DNA of 64,000 bases, taken from contig BRXU01000070.1 in NCBI GenBank assembly GCA_030267565.1, forward strand, positions 62,001 through 126,000, read 5' to 3'. This DNA is from Pleodorina starrii. Its lineage: Eukaryota > Chlorophyta > Chlorophyceae > Chlamydomonadales > Volvocaceae. This document shows, piece by piece, positions 48,801 to 60,457 of the stretch (positions are counted from its first letter, which is position 1; each line of letters starts with the position of its first letter). The position numbers and the translations under genes were made by a program. The notes under the pieces are model-generated. The model saw only the letters and a program-made list of their open reading frames with translations, made no database searches and was not told the DNA's origin.

Positions 48801-51800
48801 GGGAGCGACTGCGCAGGTGAGCGTGTGTGTGGGGGGGTGGGGGTGGGGGTGGGGATGGGTTGATGTGTGCGTTGGTGATTGGGGGGTTAGTGTGTGGGTG
48901 GGGTGCTTTCGTGCGTGCGTTTTATGTGGGGTTGGGTGGGGGGGGGATCTCATTTCATCTCATCTCGGGGGGGGGGGGCGCAGCACAGCGGCCGGCTCCA
49001 AGCCGGGGTGCAGACACGCCGCTAACGTGCCCGCCCACCCGTCCCCTTGTCTGCTGTGAACGGGTGCCGTTTGTTCGGAAGCGCAGCCAATGCCGATGCC
49101 AATGCAGCGGCACTTGGGCCTGCTGGGCTCAACATTGTACCGCCCTCCACCTCCCTTCGATATTCCCTCCCCACTCCTTTTTCCTTTCTCCTCCTCTTTC
49201 TCCCCCTGTTCCTCGCCTCGCATATACACACACAAACACAACCAACCACCAGATCAAGGTGGAGGTGGAGGCGGCCGATGTGGACGGTCCGGTGGAGGTG
49301 ACGGTGTACGCCGTGGATAAGGCCTTTTTGGATCTGGTGCCGTACGATCTGCCGCAGCCGCAACAGCAGATGCTGCTGCAAATCTGGTCGAACATGCACG
49401 TGGCCTCCTTGGACGCATTCCGCATCGCGCCGGGATCCGTACGGGTAGTGTACGACAAGCTGATGGCCAGGTGGGTACGCTGCGGCAGTGAAGCGCAGCA
49501 CAGTGCTGCGCTGTACACCTGTACGACATTGTGCTGCCCAGTGTATTTTTGTGGCTGGGGCTGGGGTTCCTGTTACAGAGGGCTCCAGGCCCGGGAAAGT
49601 AGAAGCCAACGGGTCAGCGGTGTTGTGAGGTTTTAACTCGGGGGGGGGGGGGCTGGGGGGCCGGGGAGGCCCCACATCGAGTGCGAGCAGAGGGAATCTT
49701 TTGGGGACAGTCGAGCACCTCCACCTCCACCGCCTCTGCAACCCCCAACCCTTCACTGCCCCCGCCCCGCTCCCCCCTTCTTTCTTCTTCACCCCTCGTC
49801 TTCTATCTCTTGCCCCCACCCCCATCCCCACCCCATCCAGGCTCACCCGCCTGGACCCCTGGCTGCCCGTCTCCACCGGCGTGGTCCCCTCGGGCGGCCT
49901 TGACCCATGGGACATTTCCGACGAGGCCTTCCTAGAAGCACACACCGCCTTGATCACGGCACCCGGGGTGGGTGGGATTTAGGGTTTTAGGGTTTCGGGG
50001 GCCAGACAGACACACAGCGCGGCGGAGAGGCGGGGATGCAGTGACTGCCGTACTTGTGTCGTAACGGCCAAGATATCATTTTGTGAGACGGGTAAAGATG
50101 ACTGCTCCGGCGGAGTTGCCGTACGTGTGTATGTGTCAGCTTCTGGGTGCAGTCCAGCGGTGCTGACGCTGACGCTGACAGCAGCGGTGGCAGGGGCAGC
50201 GACAGCCTTGCGGCACGTCAGCGCTTTGGCCTGCCACCCACCGGCACCTTCTGCTACTGCTACTGCTGCTGTTGCTACTGTTGCTGTTGCTGCTACTGCT
50301 GCCACGGCTGGCTCACAGATGTTGCCGCACTTTGTCCGCTGGCACTGCTGCCGCTTCCACTGCCGCTGACGCTGACGGCTGTGTACCACCGCCCGACTGC
50401 CCGACCTCCCAACCCCGCATTGCACATATCAAATCCAATCCAACCCAATCAAATTCAAGCCAAGCCAACCGAGTTCATGCCCCTCTTCCCGCAAAACGCC
50501 CGCTTCGGTCCCCCCAACCCGCATTCCCCCCGCCCCCCCTTCCTCCCTCGGGTATCGCAGGGATACTGGTCGGTGGATGACACCTTCGACCGCTTCCCCG
50601 GGAGCATATCCGGAATGGGACCTCTGGCACCGAGCGCGTTGGTGAAACGTACGGAGGGAGGGCGGGCGGAGGGCGGGGGTGAAGTGGGAGGCCCGGGCGG
50701 AGGGCGGAGGGCGGAGTTGGGGCGCCGTTGAGGGCGGGCGAGCGGGCGGGGGGGAGGGCGCAGGGCGGCCATTGTGTCTCACGGAGTGGGGTGGGAGGCA
50801 GTGGAGGTGCCGCCATGTCTTAAACACTAAAACCCTAAACCTTCCTAGGATTCTAAAACCTGTGCAAACGCTCATTGGGATGCCGCAAGCGCACACACAC
50901 ACACACGCACACACAGACACACGCACAGAGACACACACACAGACAAACGCACGCGCACACCGGTGCAGTTCCTGGTGTGTCGGTTGTGGAGGCAAAGCAC
51001 CCACGCACCCCGACTCGCTCAACTTTCACGTCGTCCCTCTCCCTCCTCCCCCCTCCCCCCGCCCCCCATCGCTCTCCCCCGCCCCCGTCGCTGGCTCGCC
51101 GCCGGGCCCTCCCTGGACTGGCCCGGATCCCCCACAGGCCCGCCGCCCGGTGAGTTCCGCGGAATCGAACGGGTTACGGAACCTGTCGTACACGATCCAG
51201 CGCTGGGGGTACCGGATAGTCGTACACCGCGTGTGGCCGCGTGTGGATGGTGGGTGTTTGCCCGCCGCATGGGGGTGTCGTACTCTTTGAGGTTGGCGAT
51301 TGGTTTGGCGGCGGGTCGCATGGCGTGTGGCGCAAGTAAAGGGAAGTCGACCAGACACTCTGAAAAAACCTCACCCTCACCCTCACCCTCGACAATACAA
51401 ACTGTTCGAGCACACCCGCACATGCTTTTTACCCAGACGCCCATGTATGCCATTGCAACGTTTGCGAAGCTTGTTACATCCACCCCTCTAGCATCCATCC
51501 ATCCATGCCGTAACACATCTCACACACCACATCTCACACGCCACATCTCACATACCACATCTCACACACCACATCTCACACACCACATCTCACACACCAC
51601 ATCTCACACACCACATCTCACACGCCACATCTCACACACCACATCTCACACACCACATCTCACACACCACATCTCACACACCACATCTCACACAGCACCA
51701 CGATTGCAATGCACCTCAGGCGGTGAATTGATCGACCCCATCCCGGGTCCGATCGTCGGCGACGGCATCGGCAACGGCGACGGCAATGAAACCGGCGTCA

Positions 51801-54800
51801 ACCCCGCCGACGCCGCCGGCGGCAATCCAGATGGTTTGCGCCGCTCCTCGGATTTTGTGGTGACGCCGCTGTTCGCCCACGCAATGGTCAGCAGTGGAGG
51901 GGTGGCCGCCTTTAATTTTACGGCACCACAGAACCTGGGCGCGTTTGTCATCAGGTGATGCGGGGATACGGGTACGGCGCGGTACGGCGTGATACGGCGC
52001 GGTACGGCATGGTACGGCGTACTGTACGACGGGTGCTGTACGGACTTTTCCGGTATAGTGCGGAATGTGTTTACCGCTAGGAGAGCACCGGCTGGCCTGC
52101 CCCGCCTTTGCCCCCCTGTCACCCTCTCGTACGATCCAACCCCGGTGTACGGCAGCTCCCGGCCTGGATCCCAGTCTGTGCCCCCAACGGGTTCGCCCAA
52201 CATACCGCCTCCTTCACAACGCTGCAGTATTTGTCATTATTTGCCATCATTTAATTACCACCCTTTCACCCCTACCGTGCCACCGTTCCGCTCCGCTGCT
52301 CCCCCTCAATGTCTTCCCTTTCCCCCCAAACCCCTCTCCAACCCTACTCCCTCCCCCCACCTCCCACCAACCCTCCCCATGTCTCAGGGCCTTCGCCGCC
52401 GCCGGCTCCAGCGCCAAGTACGGCAGCTCAGAGGGCAAGCTTGTCGTACGTCGCGCCCTGTCGCTGACGCCCTCTATTCCGCCGTTTGTGCGTGTGGGCG
52501 ACACGTTCGAGGCGGGTGTGGTGCTGACCCTTGGGTCGGTCTCGCCATCCGCGTCCGCACCCGCCTCGGTCACCGTGGGGCTGCGGCTGCGCGGCAAAGC
52601 CGCTGACAGTGCCGTACGGGTGGTGGGAGCCAGCACCAAGACGGTGAACTTCACTGCCGGGGGAGGGCTGCAGCAGGAGGTGGGTGAGCGAGGGGGAGGG
52701 GTGTGTGACAGTGTGTGTGTGTGTGTGTCTGGGGGGATGTTTGTGTGTTGGGGTGTGTGTGCGCGTGTGTATGTGCGTTCGGGGAAGGGATGCGTGTATT
52801 GATGCGGTGCGAGCTTTGGGTTGTGTGTAGTTAGTTGGGTGACCTTGCGTGTATTTGGGTTTTGAGGTGCCCTGATGGATGGAGGCCGGGTGGCACCCAC
52901 CCGTGAGCAGTGCAGCAGCTTTCTCCGACATGAAGAAGAAGAAGGGGCTGGACTCTGCCCCCATCCGGTTCACCTTCCCGCTCCCGCTCCCGCTTCCGCC
53001 GAAACGCCGGCGCTGTTGCGGCAGCCGCAGAGTGCCGCCGTAAACCGCGCCGTGTAATGTGTCGTACTGCTGCGCAGGTGCGTTTCTCATTCCGCGCCGT
53101 GGCGGTTGGTACGACAAGCATGGTCATTGCCGCCGTCGACGACTCCCCGGGTGGCAGCAGGGATTCCCTGGAGCTCGAAATTCCCGTGGAGGGTGGGTCT
53201 TGTGTGTGTGTGTGTGTGGAGTGGGTGGGCGGGGGAGCGGTAGTGAAACCCTAAGATACCGCAGCGAACGGACGGAGATGGCGTTCACGACCGCGTGGGT
53301 GGGTGAAGTTGTAACCTGAGTGGATGTAGGATGGAGGAACGATATTCGGAAGCAGGGATGAGGGATGGAGGGATGGAGGGATGGAGGGATGGAGGGATGG
53401 AGGGATGGAGGGATGGAGGGATGGAGGGATGGAGGGATGGAGGGATGGAGGGATGGAGGGATGGAGGAGGGACTGTGAGTGGCAGGGTCGGTCCTCGGGA
53501 GAGGAGTAGCGGGTGACGAAGATGGGGAGTGTGTGGGCTCGCTTGTGGGACTGTGGGTCCGCTCGGGTCACTGGGCGCAACGCCGCCTCCACCTCCCACC
53601 CCCCCCATCCCCCACCCACCCCACCGACCCGACCGTGCTTGCACTGGCGTCTCACCGGTCCGCTGCCGAAAAACCCCGACTCTGTCAAATGGGCTGCCTG
53701 GGCTGCCCGCCGCTGCAATGCAGTGTGTCCCCGTCCCCCTCTCCGCTCCTTCACACCCCACCCACATTTCCCCCCTCTCCCTCTCCCTCTCCCTACCCGT
53801 CCCCCTCCCCCCACCCCACACACCCCTCACAGGCCAGCAGGGCGATGTGTGGGTGGCGACCTCGTTCGCACTGACAGCAGCAGCAAACACGTCCAACTCC
53901 AGCAGTGGCTGGGTGGAGGGCTTGGTGCTGCCGGCGGCGGTGCCTGGAAGTGGTGAGCGGCTCCGAAGTCGTGCAGGGCCGCAGGGCAGGGCCGGGCAGG
54001 GCGGGTGGGTGCTGGGTGGGTGGGTGGTGGTACTCCTGCAGTAGCCAGTTTGTCCGCCCTCACAGCCGCCCTCCTCTCACACATACACACACATGCACAC
54101 ACACACACACACACACCGTCACACACACACACGAGCTCCACCAGTGACATGCAGCACCGTATCGGCACCGTATCATACTGCGCTGGACCCCCAGCACTGT
54201 TCCTCCTGTGCTGGACACCTTGCTTGTTCCCAAGTCTTCATTTACCCCCTAACCGGCCCCCCTTCCACCCCCACCGCCGCCCCCACCATGCCACATTTCA
54301 CTCCCAATCCCTGCCCCCTCTTTCTCTCCTCGCCCTCTCTCCCCCTCTCCCTCCCACCTGGTGCAGGCGGCCTGACCCTGACTGCGGGTGTGGGCTACCT
54401 GCCAGCCATCGCTGCGGTGTACGACAACCTGGCCATCAGCGACGCATTGAGGTGAGGCTGCATGGCATGCAAGTGTGTAACTTAGGTGTAAGCCATGTGC
54501 GCCGTGTAGGCAGCTGGGGTGTGCAAATGCGGCCCCGGCCCGGTCCGATCCGGCCCGGCCCGGCCCGACCCTGGTGGCCGTGAATGGATAGTGAAGGAGA
54601 CCGGGCTGGGGCGCAATGGGCAAAGGTAGGCACCCCCTACGGCCCCACCCCACACCGCATGTGTCGTGTGGGGCCGGCCTCGGCGCCTGTCAACTAGGTT
54701 GAAGAAACCAACTTCTGATCACATTTCCCCCCGGCGCGAAGACCCCTGCCGAGCATGCTCAGCAAAGAGCTAATCCAACCACCAACCATCAACCATCGAT

Positions 54801-57800
54801 CAACCAGGAAACACCAACCAACAACCAACGGCAATTATTTACTATCACCAACCACCAACCTCGGTGCATGCGAACCGTGCTTTGTGTGCGTGTGCGTGTG
54901 TGTGTATGTTGTGTGTCTGCAGGACCGAGCCCTACGCTCAGCCCGCCCTGCTGTGGGCGACTCTTCCCGCCGTACTGTCGTACTACGGGCAGGCCCCCAG
55001 CAACGCCCAGGCCGCCCAAGCCGTCCGCGCCGTGTCCGACCTCACCTCCCTCACCGACCCCACCTTTGGGCTAACCTGGTGGCTAGCCTCCCGCTGGGCC
55101 GGATATTGGTACCCAGACAGGTGGGTGGGAGGTTGGGTGGTTGGTGAAGTGGTTGGGTGATTAAACGGTTGGCTGCTTAAGCTCCGTTAGAAGTCGTTGG
55201 GGAGAGCAACCCCCGCCCCTCCTCTCTCGCTCCTCCCATGCGCAGGACCGACGTGTACCTCAACACCTGGGCCCTGCTGCTGATCAACACACACTCCGCC
55301 GCCTCCGCAGCTGCCTCTGCCGACCTGAGTCAGAGCCTGGCACCGCAGTGGCGCGCTGCCCTGGACGCGCAACTGATTCGTGACGCGTCTGCGGCTCGAT
55401 CCCATAAACTCAGCTACAGCGATTGGAACACACTGGCTTGGGTCAGGTGGGGCAGGGGCGCCGCCGTGGGCTGGGGGTGGGGGGTAAGGGTTAGATGGGC
55501 GGTTGTGGGTTTACAAGGCAAGAGCCAAAGCGAATTCTGGTAGCCGAGGGTGGATGACGGGGCGGTTGTGGAGGGGAGACGGGGGTAAACGTAGCAAGGA
55601 AGCAAGCGGACGTGAAACTGCTGTATTGCTGTCACCGTGAAAGCCAGTCACACACAACGACACGTGTACGGCGTTGCAGATACTGCCAATGTCATCGTCT
55701 CCTTAATATCTTCCCAACACGCGCAGGTTCGCGCTGGGTGCCGATTGGAGTCCCGTCTCCTATGAGGGCACGCCCGCAGTAATGGAGGACCTCTCCCTAA
55801 ACCGCACCCTGGCGGCCTACCGGTCAAACGCAACGCGCTGGCAGTTTGACCGGCAGGTGCGTGTGTGTATGTGTGTATGTGTGGCTTTCTGTGAAACGCT
55901 GTTTTGGGGGGGGGGGCAGGGGCGGGTTGGGGGTGTGGGAAGGGGTTGGGGAGGGTAAGTAAGTGGAGTTTATAAAGGGGGTGGGTTTGATGATCGAGGT
56001 GCCTTGATGATTGCCGTTGACATATCTCCGGACCCGCTGCTTACCTCCCAACACAACCACACCATACCACACAACGTACCCTCCCCCCCCTTCCTCCCAC
56101 CCCCCCTTCCTCCCACCCCCCTGCAGACCCGCATTCTGCTGTCCCTGGTCCTCCTGAGCATGGGACGAGCAAACCCCCAGCCGGCGCTGGTCAGCACGAC
56201 ACTGGCGGAGGTTACGACGGCACTGCGGGTGCAAGGCCGTACGGCCTACGTGGCGGTTGGTCCCGGTGGGTCGCTGGGCCGCGGCTCGTGTGTGTGTGGG
56301 GTGGTGTTTCGGGGGGTGGGGGTGTTCCCTTGCACTTGGGTGGCGTTTGGGAGGGGGGCGTTGGGGTATTGCGTGGGAGGCGCTCTGAGCCCACCCCCCA
56401 ATCCCCCTCGCCACACATTTTAGGGCAGCAAGGGCCCCTCTTCCCCTTCCTTCGCCACCATTCCGCATCACATCAGGAAAATTCCCCCCTCCACCGCCGC
56501 TGGTGCGTGTTGGGTTCTGTTCAGGCGGCGGCTCCGGTCCCCGCTCCCCCAGGCCCGTGCGCCGTCAGGACACCCGCTCTTTGCCCCTTCCCCCCTCCCC
56601 CCGCCCCTCTCCCAAAGCCCCCTCCTCCACCTTCCTCTCCCCCCCTGCCTCTCACTTTCAGTTCATATAGCTCACCCATCTCCAACTTCCTCCTCCTCGC
56701 CCCTGCCCCCCACCCCTGCCCAGGCTCCGCCTCCGCTGCCCCCCTGGACGACCAAGCCCTGGCTCTGCTGCTGCTGACGCGAGCCACTTCCATCTCCACC
56801 GCCGCCCGGCAGCTGCTGCCCAAGCTGGCTGCTCACGTGGCCAGCCCCACTTCCTCCTCGGGACCCAGTGGCTTCAGACTCTATTTTGCCGCTCCCTGGA
56901 GCGCACAGGCGCTGGCGATGATGGCGTTGACCGAGTACGACAGGACCCGGGGCAGCTCCAAGCCGTCCGTTGACCTAGCAGCGGATGTCAACGGTCTTAC
57001 CGTGCTGCAGGTGGGCTGGGGAAGGGAGAGGGGAAGAGGGAGGGGGGAATGGTGAGGGGGGGTTGGGGTTTTTGGGGTGAAAGGATTGAGCACGAGGGAG
57101 AGCACGATGACAGAGGATGGAGAGAGGGTAGGAGGAAGGGACTGGGGTCGGGGGGACAGAAGGCCTTCTGGGGGTGTGCTTCACTTTGGGATGTCTTGCT
57201 TCTTGTTGCCCGTGTCACCCCTAGAACCCGACACGATTTCCCCGACCCTCGCCCTCGCACCTCTCCCACCCTCCCCCCCCCCGCCCCTCAGGCCTCGTTC
57301 CGGGCCAACCGGACCCGCCCCGTCACCAACACCACCGCCTGGGAGGATCTACCGCCCCCACCCAGGGGACAACCCAGCACGCTTGACTTTGCGGTGTGTG
57401 GCTGGGGGGGGAGGGGGAAGGGGGTGGTGGGTTTCCCGGGGAGGGATGGGTGGGTGGGGCGGGTGCGTGGATGGGGGGGCAGGAGGTGATGGTGGAAGGG
57501 GATGCGACTCGGAGACCACCTTGTTCCCGCCCCCCCCCCCCCCCCCCGCCCCCCCCCGGCCCCCCCAACCCCGCGGGAATGAAACACCCCCCCCCCCCCC
57601 CCCCCCGCACAACGGTAGAGCGGTGAAGGGCCCGTGGATCACATTTCCCTCGCCTCGTGTTTCCTTCATTTGACTGCAGCGCCTGGATCCGATCTGATCC
57701 GGAGTCGTTCACCGGGAGTCACTCCCTCACCCCCCCCCCTGCTGCCCGCCCAACCCCACGGCTGCTCGCTCCCTCCGCCACTCCCCCACTCCCACCCTGA

Positions 57801-58692
57801 CCGCTCCCCCCACCCCCTCCCCCACCGCCCTCACCGCACTCCGCACGCGCCCCTCCTCCCCACCCCCCGTCTCCCCACCTCTCTCCGCACTTTCGCTGCG
57901 GCATCTTTTTCCTTACCTTCTTCCCCCTTACCCCTCCCCCCGCTCCCCCCCTTCTCCCCCCTCTCCCTCCGTGCTCTGCAGGTCTCTGGCCGCGGCGAGG
58001 TGACTGTCTCCGCCTCCCTCCACCTGGTACCCGCCGCCCTGCCCTCCTTCCCCACCTACCGCGGCCTCTTCGTCGATCTGGCCATCCAGGCGCTCGACCC
58101 GGTCACCAACCGACCCACGGGTCCGCGCCTCGCCGCCGTGCCGCTCGGCTCCCTGGTCGCCCTCACGGTGCAGCTCACCACCCCGGACGACCTCTCGGCC
58201 GTCACTCTGTCAGTCATGATGCCGGGAGGCCTGGAGCCCATGGACCCCAACATCGTGCCGGATGCCGGCTCCCCGTGTTTCACAGACTGGCTGGGGCCGT
58301 GGTCCTGGAAGTCCTTCTACCCGGGGTGGTGGTGGTGGCCCGTGTGCCCAGCGCAGGAGACACGCCCCGAGCTGGTGACCTTCTCCTACGCTGCGCTTCG
58401 CTCCGGAACCACGACGGCGACGATCAAGGCCGTGGCGGCGACGGCGGGGACGTTTGTCGTACCGCCGGTGCGGGCGTCGGTGGACGAGCAGCCGGAGGTG
58501 ATGGGCATGACGGCGGCGGGCAGCGTGCGTGTGTGTGCGGACTGTGCGGCGGCGACTCCGGCGCCGGCGCCGCGCCTGCCCAAGGCCTGTCCAGGGGACT
58601 GCAGCGGCAATGGGCTGTGTAACCTCAGGACGGGTGTGTGTGCCTGCGATGCGGGCTTTGGCGGATCGGCTTGTGCGTTGCCGGTGGCGTGA
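36781..58692 (+). CDS. Secreted alpha-2-macroglobulin-like protein, bacterial-type, thioester-less, EGF C-terminus
   Basis: 36 phase-consistent exons, about 2,382 residues: 36781-37014, 37342-37407, 37840-37981, 38257-38427, 38524-38585, 38952-39059, 39316-39563, 39896-40153, 40588-40642, 41526-41774, 42278-42442, 42978-43067, 43372-43545, 43908-44012, 44531-44714, 45014-45270, 45855-46408, 46820-47293, 47710-47830, 48445-48816, 49253-49470, 49841-49967, 50561-50648, 51138-51149, 51720-51954, 52388-52679, 53078-53192, 53833-53952, 54367-54451, 54923-55120, 55246-55446, 55727-55856, 56127-56265, 56724-57010, 57292-57393, 57982-58692. Signal peptide, then macroglobulin domains (VVFSRPVIALG; LVAWVTDAAAG; DRRLVEPGDSAKITGFV; LWLEVPYSGARLLVVW; YAVDKAFLDLVPYD), then the A2M core GDTFEAGVVLTL, a helical thioester-domain region without the CxEQ cysteine, a C-terminal domain (VTFSYAAL, FVVPPVRA) and an EGF-like module. 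It probably works as a secreted protease-trap or scaffold; without a thioester it cannot covalently trap substrates. The 43067 donor is the weakest join. Confidence 0.85.
40180..40254. repeat. GGGGTGGGGGT purine-rich array
   Basis: Irregular GGGGT/GGGGGT units directly downstream of the donor at 40153, strongly G-quadruplex prone on the sense strand of the transcript. Confidence 0.9.
41146..41450 (+). mobile_element. Candidate miniature retroelement (TRIM- or SINE-like) in an A2M intron
   Basis: A 56-bp segment (41146-41201) begins TGTAACGT and ends with its inverse ACGTTACA, like a tiny LTR. Two bases later comes TGGTATCGAGACTC, similar to a tRNA-primer binding site. At 41430-41440 an AAGGGGGGGG purine tract precedes a second TGTAACGT at 41443. 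That order (LTR, PBS, PPT, LTR) is the TRIM layout, but the second terminal repeat does not match beyond eight bases. A GGTTCGATCC box at about 41271 instead suggests a tRNA-derived SINE. Either way it is short and non-coding. Confidence 0.4.
42448..42572. repeat. (GGGA)n polypurine array
   Basis: About 31 perfect tetramers immediately after the donor at 42443 of the macroglobulin gene. Confidence 0.95.
43180..43280. repeat. (CCCTATG)n heptamer array
   Basis: About 14 perfect heptamers in an A2M intron. Confidence 0.95.
44190..44241. repeat. (CAC)n microsatellite
   Basis: About 17 triplets in an A2M intron; similar runs occur at about 4470-4500 and 40437-40478. Confidence 0.95.
49977..49998. 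repeat. Interstitial telomere-like tract
   Basis: ATTTAGGGTTTTAGGGTTTC about ten bases downstream of the donor at 49967. Confidence 0.8.
51138..51149 (+). other. 12-nt micro-exon of the macroglobulin gene
   Basis: GCCCGCCGCCCG lies between CCCACAG and GTGAGT. Joining exon 50561-50648 (one base left over) to exon 51720-51954 (two bases needed) requires a phase-preserving bridge, and this 12-mer supplies 2+9+1 bases, giving R-P-P-P-G. It is inferred from phase and splice consensus only. Confidence 0.55.
51517..51695. repeat. 14-bp tandem repeat ACATCTCACACACC (about 13 copies)
   Basis: Pyrimidine/AC-rich array ending ~25 bp before the acceptor of exon 51720-51954. Its position could make it the intron's polypyrimidine tract. 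Confidence 0.95.
53360..53467. repeat. (GGATGGAG)n octamer array
   Basis: About 13 octamers in an A2M intron. Confidence 0.95.
57528..57606. repeat. Interrupted poly-C tract
   Basis: Two runs of 14 or more C with short interruptions, in the A2M intron before the last exon: i-motif/G4 prone and likely to cause sequencing slippage. Confidence 0.9.
58587..58680 (+). other. C-terminal EGF-like module of the macroglobulin-like protein
   Basis: Six cysteines spaced C-x3-C-x5-C-x6-C-x-C-x8-C with Gly between the last two, the tenascin-type EGF pattern, followed by seven residues and the stop. It suggests matrix or protein binding outside the cell. Confidence 0.8.
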
Positions 58693-60457
58693 GGCGTAGG
58701 AGAGTGTAGCGGCGGCGTATCGTAATAAGGGGATGCTGAGTTGGGATGCTACCGCCGGCGTCATGCACCTGTCTGTCCATCTGTCGATTTGTCTACGGGC
58801 CCGCCATGCATACATGCGTTGCGTGCGAGGAGCTCCGGCGGTGCCGTAGGTTTGGTGGGCTGGTGGGCGATTTGACTTGTGGATGGGTGCATGGCAGCTG
58901 ACCGCCCGCCCCTATACCCTAAGATCCTGAAACCCGGAGCCCGGAGGATCACCAGTTGGGATAGATTGTGCCCCAAGGCTGCTTCAAGCATGAGGATGAG
59001 GCCCAACCCCATCCTTCGTTCGCATCCATCTACCTGGGATGTGTCGGTACCCTGCGTGCTTGTCTGCGTGCGTGCGATCGTGCGGGCGTGTTAGTTTTTG
59101 CGCGCGCGCGTGTGTGTGTGTTTCTGCGTGCCTTGCAGTGCAGTGCGATGCGGTGCGGTGCGGTGTTCAACCGTACCCACATTCCACATCACCGGCATCA
59201 TCACCGGTAGCATTGTTCATTTTTCCCACACATCGACTTCAGGTCGGTTGCTTCGCCGTGCTTACGAAGGCCACGCAGGGTTGTCCCCCCACTCTCCCCC
59301 CGCCACACACACATACACATACACATACATACGTACATACACTCCGCGAGACGGCCCCAGCCCGATAGCCGCTGCAGCCCAGCATGTGCCGGCCCGGCTT
59401 TTGGGTTGGAATTTGTCCGTTCCGTCGTCCGCTTCGGATTCTGGGGAGTCGTGGTTTTGGCCGTTGAAGACGTTAATAATCGGTCAGTCACGGTCAGAGT
59501 TGGTTGTGCCCGGTTACCCGTAATCCGAGGCCAGTGTTTTATCATTATGCGGGGTATGCGGGTTAATAACACTCAGGCGGCAACCCACTCCGAAACCATC
59601 CGCTGGGTCCATCCGCTAGGTTGGGCGGGCAGGAAGGATACCGCTGCTGCTGCCTGCTGCTAGTTGGTGATCCAAGCGAGGTATATGCGTGTACGGACGA
59701 AGCCTTGTTGGCCCTGTGTGAATAAAGAAGGCCGCCGTATTTGAGGCTGAATTCGTATTCAGTTTGCAGCGCCGCGACCGCTTTTTGACGGCGAACACGC
59801 ATTGATTGACGTTTGCCGCGAGGCAGCGACCCGCAGCCGCTATGGCCGCATGTAACTGGTGCCGCCCTTCTGGGGGCCACGTGGGTACGTACGCATCGGC
59901 TCTAATCCATATCTTGGTGGTGTGGGACGATGTCTCTTCGTGTGCCTTCAGGGTTTGATTCAACCGTTGTCTCCCCCAACCCCCCGCGGGGGGGGCCTTT
60001 GTGCTGCTTTGGGCTTCGGCGTCGCTGACAAGGAAGCGCTGCAGGGACCCTCTTCGGGCAAGGCCATCGACGACATTTCCGGCGAGCGCGACATCACCCG
60101 CTCCCCGGCGCGCGCACTGCCAGCCCCGCTCTCACAGACTGCACGTCTCACCGACCGGAGCGGCCCAGGCGGCCCGCGCCAGTCTCGCAGCTTCAGTTGC
60201 AACGGAGACCGAGCCGATGGCGGCAGCTCAGCCGCAGGCATCGCAACCGGCCGCGCACCTCATCTCCGTGCGTCTGACACGGCGCGATGCGAGTGGGGAC
60301 CCCCACCTCGCTCATGGTATCAACTGTGTGTGCGGTGGGCGGGCGTCTCCGGATGGAAACGCCCACCTCACAGTTGAATCCCGTAACATGCTGACAGCTC
60401 ACGAACCCGTTCATCAGCTTCTCTCTTGGTCCGTCTGTTGTACCAACGCGCTATGCG
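58693..60457. other. A2M 3' flank and intergenic DNA
   Basis: No assignable gene. A TGTAA at 59851-59855 is the first clear polyadenylation-type signal after the A2M stop, which would give a long (about 1.2 kb) 3' UTR. Overlapping open frames at 59859-60462 match nothing I recognise. Confidence 0.45.

Noticed and set aside
51517..51695. CRISPR-like array
   Set aside because: The units are contiguous 14-mers with no unique spacers; the same holds for the 42-bp array at 34170 and the octamer array at 53360.
54367..55120. Thioester CxEQ motif of the macroglobulin
   Set aside because: The expected region reads TEPYAQPALL with no cysteine in any frame compatible with the neighbouring exons, so I call the protein thioester-less.
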